Source: Telmatospirillum sp.
Lineage (GTDB): Bacteria; Pseudomonadota; Alphaproteobacteria; Rhodospirillales; Magnetospirillaceae
Length of the DNA stretch: 45,768 nucleotides
NCBI GenBank assembly: GCA_009712185.1
Contig: WASQ01000090.1
Span: forward strand, 1 to 45,768
Direction of reading: 5' to 3'
The number at the start of each line of letters is the position of its first letter. Within the stretch, counting starts at the first letter, position 1. The notes under the pieces are model-generated. The model did no database searches and had not been told where the DNA came from. It saw only the letters and a program-made list of their open reading frames with translations. Made by a program: the position numbers and the translations under genes. This document shows positions 1 through 8,775 of the stretch, piece by piece.

Positions 1-2
1 TC

Positions 3-38
3 AATTCCAAGGCCAAGGACGACGCATCGCCGCGCTGA
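3..38 (+). CDS. possible C-terminal tail of a plus-strand gene cut by the window edge
   Basis: An open frame from base 3 ends in TGA at 36-38 and encodes a short hydrophilic lysine/aspartate-rich tail (NSKAKDDASPR). It would converge on hppA. Only eleven codons are visible, so this may be chance and no family can be named. Confidence 0.25.
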   Translation, partial: NSKAKDDASPR

Positions 39-93
39 GGCGGTCCGGCCTTTTCAGGGGACGCCCGAGACTGATTCCAACAAGCGGTGAGGA

Positions 94-131
94 CTGCGCC
101 GATCGGTGTCGACCGGCGCAGGTTGGTATCA
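94..131 (-). repeat. stop-codon-overlapping palindrome downstream of hppA
   Basis: Read on the minus strand, the hppA stop codon opens the motif TGATACCAACCTGCGCCGGT. Its arm CTGCGCCGGTC pairs with GATCGGCGCAG (94-121; 11 bp with one G.U pair, six-base loop). No T-run follows, so it is not a textbook intrinsic terminator. The plus-strand bases near 71-80 (TGATTCCAAC) resemble a displaced outer arm. It belongs to a family also found at 4340, 13281, 15043, 15467, 29263 and 39370. Confidence 0.7.
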
Positions 132-2210
132 GCCGGCGACGATCGCCAACAACAGAAGCGCCACGATATTGATGATCTTGATCATCGGGTTGACGGCCGG
201 GCCGGCGGTATCCTTGTAGGGATCGCCAACGGTGTCGCCGGTGACCGCCGCCTTATGGGCGTCGGACCCCTTGCCGCCATGGTTGCCGTCTTCAATGTAC
301 TTTTTGGCGTTGTCCCAGGCGCCACCGCCCGACGTCATGGACAAGGCCACGAAAAGACCGGTCACGATCGTGCCCAGCAGCATTGCACCCAGAGAGGAGA
401 AGGCCGCCGTCTGTCCGGCGACGGAATACACCACCAGATACAACACGACCGGGGCCAGAACAGGCAGAAGCGAGGGGACGATCATTTCCTTGATCGCCGC
501 CCGCGTCAGCATGTCGACGGCACGGCCGTAATCCGGCTTCGCCGTGCCGGCCATGATGCCGGCGATTTCCTTGAACTGACGGCGCACTTCGATGACGACG
601 GAACCGGCCGCGCGGCCGACCGCCATCATCCCCATCGCGCCGAACAGATAAGGCAGCAGACCGCCGATGAACAGACCGATGACGACGAAGGGGTCCTGAA
701 GCGAGAAGGACACCGACAGATTCGGGAAGTAATGGTGAAGATCCTCGGTGTAGGCCGAGAACAGCACCAGCGCCGCAAGACCGGCGGACCCGATGGCGTA
801 GCCCTTGGTGACGGCCTTGGTGGTGTTGCCGACGGCGTCCAGGGCATCGGTGATCTTGCGGACGTCCTTGGGAAGATCCGCCATCTCGGCGATGCCGCCG
901 GCGTTGTCGGTGACAGGGCCATAGGCGTCGAGCGCCACCACGATCCCGGCCAACGCCAGCATGGTCGTCGCCGCGATCGCGATGCCGTAAAGGCCGGCGA
1001 CCAGATAGGTCACAATGATGCCGACAGAGATCACCAGCACCGGAAGCGCCGTTGCCTCCATCGAGACCGCGAGGCCCTGGATGACGTTGGTGCCATGACC
1101 GGTGGTCGAGGACAAGGCGACACTGCGCACCGGACGATAATCGGTCCCGGTGTAATATTCGGTGATCCAGACCAGAAGACCGGTGATAACAAGACCGACG
1201 ACAGAGCAGATGAACAGGGACTTCACCGAAATGGTGAGGCCGCTGGTGGTCGTGAAGACGGCATCAAAGCTGCCGAACAGCCACTGCGCAACCAGTCCGA
1301 TCGCCACCAGGGACAAAAGACCGGTCGCGATCAATCCCTTGTAAAGGGCACGCATGATCTTGTTCGACGAATCGAGACGAACGAAGAAGGTGCCGATGAC
1401 CGACGCGATAATGCAGACGCCGCCGATCAACAGCGGGAACAGCATCAGCTTTTCCTGGTCGGCCCCGGAGAAGAAAATAGACCCCAGCAGCATGGTCGCC
1501 ACGGTCGTCACGGCATAGGTTTCGAACAGGTCGGCGGCCATACCGGCGCAATCGCCGACGTTATCGCCGACGTTATCGGCGATCACCGCCGGATTGCGCG
1601 GGTCGTCCTCGGGAATCCCCGCCTCGACCTTGCCCACCAGATCGGCGCCGACATCGGCGCCCTTGGTGAAGATGCCGCCGCCCAGACGGGCGAAAATGGA
1701 AATCAGCGACGCGCCAAAGGACAGCGCGACGAGTCCCTCGAGCAGCGACCGCCCCTCAAATCCTGCATGACGAAGCGTGGTGTAGTACCCCGTCACGCCC
1801 AGGAGCCCCAGACCAACCACCAGCAGGCCGGTCACCGCGCCCGAGCGGAACGCCACGGACAAAGCGGGGGCCAGACCGCCCGAACGGGCCGCCTCGGCGG
1901 TACGGACGTTGGCCCGGACAGAAACATTCATGCCGACATAGCCGGCGACGCCCGACAGCACCGCACCGATGACATAGCCGACGGCGACGTGAAGTCCCAG
2001 CCGCCAGCCGAGAATGACGCCGACGACAATGCCGACGATGCCGATGGTGGTGTATTGGCGGTTGAGGTAGGCGCGCGCGCCTTCCTGCACAGCCGCCGCG
2101 ATCTCTTGCATACGGCTATTGCCGGCCGGAGCCGACAGCACCGCGCGACCGGCCCAGCCACCGTAAAGTAGCGCCAGTACGCCGCAAGCCAAAACGAACG
2201 TGTAGGCCAT
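129..2210 (-). CDS. hppA: K+-independent membrane-bound proton-pumping inorganic pyrophosphatase
   Basis: This integral membrane enzyme couples pyrophosphate hydrolysis to proton translocation across the cytoplasmic membrane (or intracytoplasmic membranes) and so conserves energy from biosynthetic PPi. The 693-aa product is almost entirely hydrophobic helices, the usual size for the family. The substrate-binding signature is clear: [13 protein letters not shown] followed by [20 protein letters not shown]. The later [10 protein letters not shown] segment carries lysine where K+-dependent enzymes have alanine, which marks the K+-independent class known from Rhodospirillum rubrum. The ATG at 2210 was chosen because the protein starts MAYTF and is preceded by AGGAAGGACGAG; an in-frame extension upstream encodes non-membrane sequence. 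The gene stands alone, with a palindrome overlapping its stop codon. Confidence 0.97.
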   Translation of the reverse strand: MAYTFVLACGVLALLYGGWAGRAVLSAPAGNSRMQEIAAAVQEGARAYLNRQYTTIGIVGIVVGVILGWRLGLHVAVGYVIGAVLSGVAGYVGMNVSVRANVRTAEAARSGGLAPALSVAFRSGAVTGLLVVGLGLLGVTGYYTTLRHAGFEGRSLLEGLVALSFGASLISIFARLGGGIFTKGADVGADLVGKVEAGIPEDDPRNPAVIADNVGDNVGDCAGMAADLFETYAVTTVATMLLGSIFFSGADQEKLMLFPLLIGGVCIIASVIGTFFVRLDSSNKIMRALYKGLIATGLLSLVAIGLVAQWLFGSFDAVFTTTSGLTISVKSLFICSVVGLVITGLLVWITEYYTGTDYRPVRSVALSSTTGHGTNVIQGLAVSMEATALPVLVISVGIIVTYLVAGLYGIAIAATTMLALAGIVVALDAYGPVTDNAGGIAEMADLPKDVRKITDALDAVGNTTKAVTKGYAIGSAGLAALVLFSAYTEDLHHYFPNLSVSFSLQDPFVVIGLFIGGLLPYLFGAMGMMAVGRAAGSVVIEVRRQFKEIAGIMAGTAKPDYGRAVDMLTRAAIKEMIVPSLLPVLAPVVLYLVVYSVAGQTAAFSSLGAMLLGTIVTGLFVALSMTSGGGAWDNAKKYIEDGNHGGKGSDAHKAAVTGDTVGDPYKDTAGPAVNPMIKIINIVALLLLAIVAG

Positions 2211-2744
2211 TCTCGTCCTTCCTATCCCCTTGAGATGCCGTTCGATACATCCGCCCACCCCTTTCCACACACAAATCCGGGGGTGCGCACGGATGCCGGA
2301 TGAAGGCAGCGCCACAAACTGCCAGAATGAAAGACCCCACGCAACTGCGGGATCTGTCTTTTTTGTCTCCCTGTCTCAATATTGCTACAGAGGAACCGGG
2401 TGTTCAGGACTATTTTTGGTAAACTTGACTGACAAATTTGTCATATCTTTTGCAGAAATTGGTCAACTCATCATATCTTTTGGCGGCGGGGCGCAATTGG
2501 TCATATCTATTCCCATGGCCGCGCCAAACGGCGCACCACAGATTTCATATGATGATTTGGGAGCTGACTGTCCCCTTCCCTTTTTCGGCCATGATCGGAC
2601 CGAAGGCGTCCCCATGCAACCCGAGCATCCGCCATAGGACGCCGGAACCGGTGGCGCCGGGGCAACGGGGCGGTTAGCGGTCCCCGGTTCGACGGTCTTT
2701 TTTCATCCGTGCCGGACCCAAGACCCCCGCTGGGAGCAGGAAGG
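2211..2744. other. intergenic region between divergent hppA and the GNAT gene
   Basis: This 534-base stretch has no convincing gene. It holds the 5' leader of hppA (ribosome-binding AGGAAGG near 2216-2222 on the minus strand) and the 30-nt-periodic repeat block at about 2400-2525. Small open frames here have GC-shadow composition and no ribosome-binding site. Confidence 0.6.
2400..2525. repeat. 30-nt-periodic direct repeats with nested palindrome (possible relic IS21-type end or operator array)
   Basis: TCATATCTTT occurs at 2441 and 2471, and TCATATCTAT at 2501, spaced exactly 30 nt apart. The flanks are also alike (AATTTG, AACTCA, AATTGG before the unit). A perfect 14-bp palindrome TGACAAATTTGTCA lies at 2430-2443. 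The stretch begins TGTTCAGGAC at about 2401. Several evenly spaced repeats next to a TGT end are typical of IS21-family termini (established for that family). No transposase gene or opposite end is visible, so tandem operators upstream of hppA or of the acetyltransferase remain possible. Confidence 0.6.
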
Positions 2745-3305
2745 ATGTCCACACCCGTCCCGACATTGACCACCCCCCGATTGACGCTGATTGCGCTCAG
2801 CCTCACCGATTGCGCAGACTACGAACGCCACTTCATCGATTACGAGGTCATCCGGCACCTGGCGCGTGACGTGCCCTGGCCCTATCCGGCGGGCGGTGCG
2901 GCAAAATTTATCCGGGATCGCGTCCTGCCGGGCCAGGGACAGAACCGGTGGGTCTGGGGTCTGCACCGGCGGGAGGTTCCAGGCCTGATCGGCGCCGTCG
3001 ATCTGTGGAGAGAGGGACGGCCGGAACATCGCGGCTTCTGGCTGGGACGACAGTTCTGGGGACAGGGCCTGATGACCGAGGCGGTGATCAGGATCACCGA
3101 CTACGCTTTCGACGTTCTGGAGTTCGAGGAGCTGATCTTCGCCAACGCGCTCGGCAACGAACGGTCACACAATATAAAAGAGAGAACCGGTGCCGACCTG
3201 GTCGAGGTCCGCCCCGGTTCCTTCGTTGATCCCGCCTACGATCGCCGGGAAATCTGGCGCCTGACCCGTGATAAGTGGAGGCGATGGAAGAGGGGACCGG
3301 CGTAG
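2745..3305 (+). CDS. GNAT-family N-acetyltransferase (RimJ/RimL-like)
   Basis: The 186-aa product is a probable acetyl-CoA-dependent N-acetyltransferase. The N-terminal TPRLTLIALS strand matches the opening of RimJ/RimL-type enzymes. The segment FWLGRQFWGQGLMTEAV matches the acetyl-CoA pyrophosphate-binding region of these proteins, followed by the usual helix and the NERSHNIKERTGADLVE segment. The substrate (ribosomal protein, amino acid or drug) cannot be read from sequence. The ATG at 2745 follows AGGAAGG at close spacing and is preferred over an in-frame GTG at 2709. The gene has no operon partner and lies beside the AT-rich PEP-CTERM patch. Confidence 0.85.
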   Translation: MSTPVPTLTTPRLTLIALSLTDCADYERHFIDYEVIRHLARDVPWPYPAGGAAKFIRDRVLPGQGQNRWVWGLHRREVPGLIGAVDLWREGRPEHRGFWLGRQFWGQGLMTEAVIRITDYAFDVLEFEELIFANALGNERSHNIKERTGADLVEVRPGSFVDPAYDRREIWRLTRDKWRRWKRGPA

Positions 3306-3371
3306 TTTCTGCCGAAACAGCATTCAGACGGTGATATTTTACACCCTGATCACCCAGATATCCGTTGTCTA

Positions 3372-4103
3372 TCAGATTTTGACGAGACTCCGTGGCCTCG
3401 CGAACAACCCGATCCCGATCAAACCGACGCCGAAAAGGAAAATCGATACCGGCTCCGGCACATTTGACATCACGACGATGTTATTGACACCAAAACCTTC
3501 ATTCGGCCAAGGCTCGGAGGAGCGTCCGCTGAAACCGAATGAAATAGTTCCATCACCCCCAGCGGTGGCGTTTAGAGAAATATTATATATGCTCACCATG
3601 CTATAAGTTGATTGCATTCCAAATGCAGGAACATCGAATGCACTTTGACCAGAACCAGCCTTACTATTATTAACGGGATAGTTTTGCGTAGTTGTACTTG
3701 GCGCTAGGTATCCGGAAAACGTATTACTCATAATACTTTTATTATTTGCATATACGCTGAAAATATCCGGCCCATAGCCATCCTGCCCATCCCCATCAAG
3801 ACTATTTAGGGCGTAAAGATCAAAGTTTAGACGGACGAACTCATAAGGATTCAGACCGGTCAACCTCAGAGTCGCCGTAGCTCCTTGAGTAAGAACACCT
3901 AAAAAAGAAATCGGCTTATTACCGGTAAATGCGTCACCTGGTGCGGTTGTTACCGCATTTGCACCAGTGAACTCTGAAGCATGATGAGACGAAGAATTTT
4001 TAGAAAAATCGCTCGAATAAATAACACCCGCCGATGCCTTATCAAAAATTCCGCAAATTGATAGTAGGAGAGCAAATGCTATAATTTTTATATTATTTAT
4101 CAT
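3372..4103 (-). CDS. PEP-CTERM sorting-domain secreted protein, AT-rich
   Basis: The 243-aa product has an N-terminal signal peptide (about residues 1-25, ending near KASAG) and a C-terminal PEP-CTERM signal: VPEP, a hydrophobic helix (VSIFLFGVGLIGIGLF) and a basic end (ARPR). PEP-CTERM proteins are exported and processed by an exosortase, usually in exopolysaccharide-producing bacteria (established knowledge); no exosortase gene is in this window. The middle is rich in Ser, Thr, Asn and Gly, with no recognised catalytic motif. Base composition is far more AT-rich than its neighbours, suggesting horizontal transfer. The ATG at 4103 is used because GGGG and GAG precede it; a TTG lies two codons upstream. 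Confidence 0.85.
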   Translation of the reverse strand: MINNIKIIAFALLLSICGIFDKASAGVIYSSDFSKNSSSHHASEFTGANAVTTAPGDAFTGNKPISFLGVLTQGATATLRLTGLNPYEFVRLNFDLYALNSLDGDGQDGYGPDIFSVYANNKSIMSNTFSGYLAPSTTTQNYPVNNSKAGSGQSAFDVPAFGMQSTYSMVSIYNISLNATAGGDGTISFGFSGRSSEPWPNEGFGVNNIVVMSNVPEPVSIFLFGVGLIGIGLFARPRSLVKI

Positions 4104-4339
4104 TCTCAAACCCCATCAGCCAAATTGATGCCACTCCCAATTGAGTCGCGCAACGCAAACTCTTTTGATTGGTGGTCGCTTGAGCAATATCGATTATCAT
4201 TTATTAAAATTTTATGAAATCATTCACATTACCAGATGCACGCGGAAAACCATTTTTCAGGCAGTCTGCGACATGGTCGCGAACGCCGAACTCCGCCACA
4301 TTTTTATTCATAAGCAGTTCAGCGGTATCCCTGTACCAG
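4104..4339. other. AT-rich spacer upstream of the PEP-CTERM gene
   Basis: The AT-rich composition of the PEP-CTERM gene continues to about 4330 and then changes abruptly to the GC-rich pattern of the rib operon. It presumably holds the PEP-CTERM promoter. No gene, repeat end or tRNA remnant was recognised. Confidence 0.45.
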
Positions 4340-4378
4340 CCCGCGCCGATCAGATCTGATCAGCGCGGGTTAGCATCA
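4334..4378 (-). repeat. stop-codon-overlapping palindrome after the fliL-like gene
   Basis: On the minus strand the stop codon begins TGATGCTAACCCGCGCTGAT. The arms CCCGCGCTGATCAG and CTGATCGGCGCGGG (4340-4369) pair over 14 positions with one G.U, and the outer sequence continues symmetrically as GCTGGTACA. It is the most complete two-sided copy of the family and probably serves as the 3' end of the long rib operon transcript. Confidence 0.75.
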
Positions 4379-4843
4379 CCGGTCGTAAAGCGACTTGATG
4401 ACCACGTCGCGGACGGAATTGTCCCCGAACATCTTGTCGGCCACTTTCCGAAGATGCTGGTGGATCGCCTCGCGGTCGGTTTCGGACCGCGTGTCCGCAT
4501 GCTGGGGAACGAAGTCATAGAGATCGACCAGGATGGCATTCTGGAGACGGGGAAGTTGGGCGCCGATCTTGGGCGCGGCCGCCTCCGTCACGACGATGGA
4601 CAGATCCATGCCAACCTGCCGGCCGATGGCCCGGCTGGACACCAGGGGAATAATGAAAGTGCCAAGATCGTAGGTGCGGTCCTTGACGACCGGAGGCGGT
4701 GGCGGGGCTTCCTTCTTCGCCGTGTCCGTCTTCGATTGATGGATCAGATCGGGAAACGGTCCCATCCCGAACGCCGACAGACCACCGATCACCCCGACGC
4801 CCAGGACCAGAAGCAGTACGACGATCAGGATGATCTTCTTCAT
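4376..4843 (-). CDS. FliL-like flagellar basal-body-associated membrane protein
   Basis: The 155-aa product has one N-terminal membrane helix (residues about 3-27), a proline-rich linker (PPPPPVV) and a periplasmic domain with the FliL pattern: YDLGTFIIPLVSS, a central LSIVVTEAAAPKIGAQLPRLQNAILVDL-type helix region, and a conserved C-terminal VRDVVIKSLYDR. FliL proteins stabilise the stator around the flagellar motor (family knowledge). The ATG lies three bases after the thiL stop, so it is the last gene of the rib-nusB-thiL operon rather than of a flagellar cluster. The motA-motB stator genes lie 14 kb away. Family assignment is fairly secure; a role at the motor is inferred. Confidence 0.75.
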   Translation of the reverse strand: MKKIILIVVLLLVLGVGVIGGLSAFGMGPFPDLIHQSKTDTAKKEAPPPPPVVKDRTYDLGTFIIPLVSSRAIGRQVGMDLSIVVTEAAAPKIGAQLPRLQNAILVDLYDFVPQHADTRSETDREAIHQHLRKVADKMFGDNSVRDVVIKSLYDR

Positions 4844-4846
4844 CGC

Positions 4847-5833
4847 CTATCCGCCAAAATGACGATAACCGCCACCCCCCAGCGGCAGTGACCGTCCGGC
4901 CGCGTCCACGGCCGTCACACCCCTGTCCTCAATGATCCGCCCGATTTTGGTCAAGCGCAAGTCAAGCCTCCGCCCGACCTCGGCGAGCTGGCCGGCGGCG
5001 ACGGCGGGCGCCGTGAACAGAAGTTCGTAATCGTCACCACCGGTCAGCGCCAGATCGATCCCCCCCAGGCCGAAGGCCATCGCCTCCTCTGCGGCCGCTG
5101 ACAGCGGCACATCGGACGCCTCGACCACCGCCCCGACATGGGAGGTCTCGCAAATATGGCCGAGATCGCCGATCAGTCCGTCGGACACATCCATGGCCGC
5201 GCGGGCAAGGCCCCGGAGGGCGGGCCCCAACGCGCAACGCGGTGTCGGCAGACGATATCGGCCAAGCAGACCATCCGCCGCGGCAGCGGACAGACCCGAC
5301 GCCCGCCCCTTGGCCACCAGGAGCCCGAAGGCCGCGTCGCCAATGGTCCCCGATACCCAGATCTCATCCCCCGGCCGGGCGGTCGATCGAAGCAAAGCAC
5401 CGCCCTTCGGCACCGATCCGATGGCGGTCACGGACAGGGTCAGCGGACCGGGTGTCGCGACCGTATCGCCGCCGATCACCGCAACCCCGAAGGCCGAACA
5501 GTCCTGGCGCAAGCCGCCGGCGAACGCATCCAGCCAGCCGGCATCGACATCGCCCGGAAAACAGGTCGCCAGCAGAACCGCAAAAGGGGTCGCCCCCATC
5601 GCGGCAAGGTCGGACAGATTGACGCGGAGAAGCTTGCGGGCGATCAGGTCGGGCGGGTCGTCGGGCAGGAAATGAACGCCCGCCACCAACGCGTCGGTGG
5701 TGATCGCCCACTCCGTCCCGACTGGTCCATCGATCAGAGCCGCGTCGTCAGACAGCCGCAGCGCGCCCGGATGAGAAAGGGACAGAGGAACGAACAGACG
5801 CTCGATCAGAGAAAACTCATCGAGACCGGACAT
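4847..5833 (-). CDS. thiL: thiamine-monophosphate kinase
   Basis: ThiL phosphorylates thiamine phosphate with ATP to give the cofactor thiamine diphosphate. The 328-aa product is full length, with the PurM-like fold signatures: DDAALI near the N-terminus, TTDALVAGVHF, RVNLSDLAAMGATP, GGDTVATPGP, MDVSDGLIGDLGHI and LTGGDDYELLF. The ATG at 5833 gives the typical start SGLDEFSLIERLF and overlaps the nusB stop by 17 bases, which implies translational coupling; an in-frame upstream extension is shadow sequence inside nusB. The nusB-thiL order is a conserved alphaproteobacterial arrangement. Confidence 0.97.
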   Translation of the reverse strand: MSGLDEFSLIERLFVPLSLSHPGALRLSDDAALIDGPVGTEWAITTDALVAGVHFLPDDPPDLIARKLLRVNLSDLAAMGATPFAVLLATCFPGDVDAGWLDAFAGGLRQDCSAFGVAVIGGDTVATPGPLTLSVTAIGSVPKGGALLRSTARPGDEIWVSGTIGDAAFGLLVAKGRASGLSAAAADGLLGRYRLPTPRCALGPALRGLARAAMDVSDGLIGDLGHICETSHVGAVVEASDVPLSAAAEEAMAFGLGGIDLALTGGDDYELLFTAPAVAAGQLAEVGRRLDLRLTKIGRIIEDRGVTAVDAAGRSLPLGGGGYRHFGG

Positions 5834-6353
5834 CGTCGCCCATTTCCTGGGCCCGGACCACATGGGCAATCCGGTCGAGGACGGCATTGACCAGACCCGG
5901 TTCCGGCCCGGCATAAAAGGCATGGGCGATATCGACATATTCCGAAATCACGACACGCACCGGAACATCCGGGCAATCCGCCAGTTCAAAGGCGCCGCAC
6001 CGCAGGATCGAACGCAGCACCGCCTCCAGCCGCTCGACGGTCCATTCCCCCGACAGTGCCCCGGCAATCATACCATCCAGCGCGTCGAGCCGGATCAAAG
6101 CCCCCCGGAAAATCGCCGCCAGCAACAGGGCGTCGGGCTCCGCCAGAAGATGCTCCTCCTCGGTTTCGGTATAGTCATCGGCCGCCGCACCGGGAACCAG
6201 CACCCGCGATCCGATTCCATAGGTCAGGAAGTCGTCAAGGATGCGATCCGGCGACTGTCCGGTGAGTTCGCTTTGATAAAGGGCCTGCACGGCGGCAAGT
6301 CGCGCTGTGGAGCGCCGGACGGCCGATTTCTTCCTGCCTTTGTTCGCTGTCAT
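5817..6353 (-). CDS. nusB: transcription antitermination factor NusB
   Basis: NusB binds boxA RNA together with NusE (S10) and keeps RNA polymerase processive on rRNA operons. The 178-aa all-helical product has the basic N-terminus (KKSAVRRSTARLAAVQALYQSEL) and the C-terminal pattern ERLEAVLRSILRCGAFEL, VVISEYVDIAHAFY and GLVNAVLDRIA. It is slightly longer than the E. coli protein because of an acidic insertion (DDYTETEEEHLL). The start codon overlaps the ribH stop in an ATGA, so the two are coupled. Confidence 0.96.
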   Translation of the reverse strand: MTANKGRKKSAVRRSTARLAAVQALYQSELTGQSPDRILDDFLTYGIGSRVLVPGAAADDYTETEEEHLLAEPDALLLAAIFRGALIRLDALDGMIAGALSGEWTVERLEAVLRSILRCGAFELADCPDVPVRVVISEYVDIAHAFYAGPEPGLVNAVLDRIAHVVRAQEMGDDVRSR

Positions 6354-6811
6354 TTCGGTAAAAGACTAAGCTCGCGTTTGATGTCAACCATGCGCAGGCA
6401 CGCCCGCGCCGCCTGGCCGCCGAAATTCCGCCGGTCCGGCGAACAGCGTTCCATAGCTTGCGCGCGGTTATGCACGGTCAAAATGCCATTGCCAACAGCC
6501 AAGGTGTAATCCAGGGCCAATTTCTGAATACCGGACATCGCCTCGCGGCAGATATGCTCGTAATAATCCGTTTCTCCGCGGATCGCACAACCAAGAGCAA
6601 TGTACCCCGCATAGCGCTCGTCGGTCGCGCGGAGTTCCATCGCGCGGATCGCGTAACGGATCGCTGACGGAATTTCGAGAATGCCGGGAACGATCAGTCT
6701 CTTATATCCGGCCCCGACAGCAGCAAGCTCCCTCACGGCTCCCTTGACCAGATTGTCCGTGATCTCGTCGTAAAACCGCGATTCGACGATCAGAATGCGT
6801 ACACCCGCCAT
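6350..6811 (-). CDS. ribH: 6,7-dimethyl-8-ribityllumazine synthase
   Basis: RibH condenses 5-amino-6-ribitylaminouracil with 3,4-dihydroxy-2-butanone 4-phosphate, the penultimate riboflavin step. The 153-aa product has the family order: ILIVESRFYDEITDNLVKGA, VPGILEIPSAIRYA, the YIALGCAIRGETDYYEHI segment including the phosphate-binding GET, and VGNGILTVHNRAQAMER. The usual FGVLT is replaced here by NGILTV. The ATG at 6811 sits behind AGGAGAGGCA; an upstream in-frame extension lacks homologous sequence. It is co-transcribed with ribBA and nusB. Confidence 0.96.
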   Translation of the reverse strand: MAGVRILIVESRFYDEITDNLVKGAVRELAAVGAGYKRLIVPGILEIPSAIRYAIRAMELRATDERYAGYIALGCAIRGETDYYEHICREAMSGIQKLALDYTLAVGNGILTVHNRAQAMERCSPDRRNFGGQAARACLRMVDIKRELSLLPK

Positions 6812-6966
6812 TGCCTCTCCTCTGCCCCGGGGCTGTCGGCCGATGCCATGACGGCACCCCCTCCACCAGATCGGTTCCCGGAAACTGACACAAAACAAGA
6901 ATAGCGGTTCTTTATTCCGCCGTCGTCCCCGTAATCCCGGAACGACGGCAAAAAGCGGATGCGGCG

Positions 6967-8103
6967 TCAGGCCTTTCGCGCGGGCTCCGGCACAATGTCG
7001 GCGATCGGACGCTGCCCCACCACACGCAGGCCATAACCGTCGAGACCGATGATCGTCTTTTGAGTGTTGGACAAAAGAATCATCTCGGAAATACCCAGGT
7101 CGATCAGAATCTGGGCGCCGATGCCGTAGTCACGCAACTGCCCCGGTTCCTCGGTTCCGGCGATCCGGGCGCGAAGGCGGTCGCTGAGACTGGTCGGCAG
7201 GGCCTCGCGAAGCAGCAGAACCACGCCGCGCCCCTCGGTCGCGATCATTCCCATCGCCTTGTGAATCAGGGCACCCTTGCCGGAATCGGCGTCCCCCAGA
7301 ACGTCATCGAGGATATTGAGCGCATGAACGCGGGCGGGGACCGGCCCACCGGAGGACAGGTCACCCTTGATCAACGCGACATGCTCGGCACCGGCCACGA
7401 CATCGCGATAGCCCACCATTCTCCAGTCGCCGCCATTCAGCGAATGGAAATCCGTTTCCAGGCTTCGACAGACGATTTTGTCGTGGCGGCGTCGATAGGC
7501 GATGAGATCGGCAATCGTACCGATCTTCAGACCGTGGAACTGGGCGAACGCGATGAGGTCCGGAGTCCGGGCCATGGTCCCGTCATCGTTCATGATCTCG
7601 CAGATGACCCCGGCCGGAGTCAGACCGGCCAGCCGCGCGACGTCGACCGCAGCCTCCGTATGGCCGGCGCGGACCAGAACGCCACCCTCGCGGGCCATCA
7701 GCGGAAACACATGTCCGGGACTGACGATGTCCTCCGCGCCACTTGCCGGATCGATCGCCACCGCCACCGTCCGGGCGCGGTCCGCCGCAGAAATGCCGGT
7801 GGTCACACCTTCGCGCGCCTCGATGCTGACGGTGAACGCCGTCTGATGCCGCGACGCATTGGACTGAGCCATCATGGACAGGCCCAGATGCGCAATCCGG
7901 TCCTGCGTCATGGCGAGACAGATCAGGCCACGGCCATGCTTGGCCATGAAATTCACGGCATCGGCCGACGCCATGTCCGCGGGGATCACAAGGTCTCCCT
8001 CGTTCTCCCGGTCCTCATCATCGATCAGGATGAACATCCGGCCCTTGCGGGCCTCCTCGATGATGTCCTCGATCGGCGCCATTGCGTCGTGCGTTTTTGG
8101 CAC
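6967..8103 (-). CDS. ribB: 3,4-dihydroxy-2-butanone-4-phosphate synthase fused to a degenerate GTP cyclohydrolase II domain
   Basis: The N-terminal domain (about residues 8-205) makes DHBP from ribulose 5-phosphate and keeps its active-site pattern: [27 protein letters not shown] and [12 protein letters not shown]-like residues. The C-terminal domain (about 210-370) has the GTP cyclohydrolase II length but lacks its zinc cysteines: where active enzymes read RVHSECLTGD followed by a CDCG box, this one reads [10 protein letters not shown] and DADSGKG. The later [11 protein letters not shown] segment also loses the QEGRGIGL catalytic stretch. It is therefore likely bifunctional in layout but monofunctional, like proteins called RibBX. 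The start is a GTG at 8103 behind AGAAGGA; an ATG at 8082 is an alternative. Confidence 0.92.
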   Translation of the reverse strand: MPKTHDAMAPIEDIIEEARKGRMFILIDDEDRENEGDLVIPADMASADAVNFMAKHGRGLICLAMTQDRIAHLGLSMMAQSNASRHQTAFTVSIEAREGVTTGISAADRARTVAVAIDPASGAEDIVSPGHVFPLMAREGGVLVRAGHTEAAVDVARLAGLTPAGVICEIMNDDGTMARTPDLIAFAQFHGLKIGTIADLIAYRRRHDKIVCRSLETDFHSLNGGDWRMVGYRDVVAGAEHVALIKGDLSSGGPVPARVHALNILDDVLGDADSGKGALIHKAMGMIATEGRGVVLLLREALPTSLSDRLRARIAGTEEPGQLRDYGIGAQILIDLGISEMILLSNTQKTIIGLDGYGLRVVGQRPIADIVPEPARKA

Positions 8104-8107
8104 GGAG

Positions 8108-8695
8108 TCAGTCCTTCTCCATCAGCCGCGCGACATAGCGCGCCAGCATGTCGATCTCAAGATTTACCCGCGATCCCACCTGATAACCGCCAAAGGCCGT
8201 CACGGAACGAGTGTGGGGGATGATATTGACACCGAACCTGTTCCCTTCAACCTCGTTGACCGTGAGCGATACGCCATCGATGGCGACAGACCCCTTGGGC
8301 GCGACATAGCGTTTCAGGCTGTCGGGAACCTCGAAGGTGAACCGCAGGGACTCATTTTCCGGACGGATCGCCGCCACGGTCGCCACGCCATCGACATGAC
8401 CCGACACGATATGCCCGCCCAGTTCGTCACCGATCCGCATGGCCCGTTCGAGATTGACGCGGGTTCCCGGCACCCAGCCGCCGAGAGTGGTCTTATCCAG
8501 GGTCTCCGCCGACGCCTGCACCTGGAACCAGTCGGCCCCCCGGTCGATGACCGTGAGACAGACGCCGTTATTGGCGATCGACGCGCCGATCGGCACCTCG
8601 GCCGCGTTGAACGAGGTCCGGACTTTGAACAGAACGTCTCCCTTGCCGGAAATCTCCAGAACCTCACCAAGATCGGTAACAATGCCTGTGAACAT
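8108..8695 (-). CDS. ribE: riboflavin synthase alpha subunit
   Basis: This enzyme dismutates two 6,7-dimethyl-8-ribityllumazine molecules into riboflavin. The 195-aa product starts with the diagnostic MFTGIVTDLGEV and contains two lumazine-binding repeats: the first with SIANNGVCLTV (residues about 40-50), the second with GSVAIDGVSLTVNEVEGNRFGVNIIPHT. GHVDGVATV between them is also characteristic. The start at 8695 is four codons inside the longest frame because MFTGIV is invariant. It lies between ribD and ribB, with four bases separating it from the ribB GTG. Confidence 0.97.
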   Translation of the reverse strand: MFTGIVTDLGEVLEISGKGDVLFKVRTSFNAAEVPIGASIANNGVCLTVIDRGADWFQVQASAETLDKTTLGGWVPGTRVNLERAMRIGDELGGHIVSGHVDGVATVAAIRPENESLRFTFEVPDSLKRYVAPKGSVAIDGVSLTVNEVEGNRFGVNIIPHTRSVTAFGGYQVGSRVNLEIDMLARYVARLMEKD

Positions 8696-8775
8696 GTTGT
8701 TTTCCAATTCCCTATTACTGTCCTGCGACTCCCGCGTCCTGGCGTTTCCAAAGGCCGCCCGACGGAGTCGTCGCC

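Noticed and set aside
87-2171. 694-codon open frame on the plus strand
   Set aside because: It lies antisense to hppA, has His/Gln/Arg/Asp-rich shadow composition and no ribosome-binding site. High GC makes such stop-free antisense frames common.
2430-2510. CRISPR array from the 30-nt period
   Set aside because: The repeated unit is only about 10-17 bases and the intervening sequence is also partly similar; there are three units and no cas genes.
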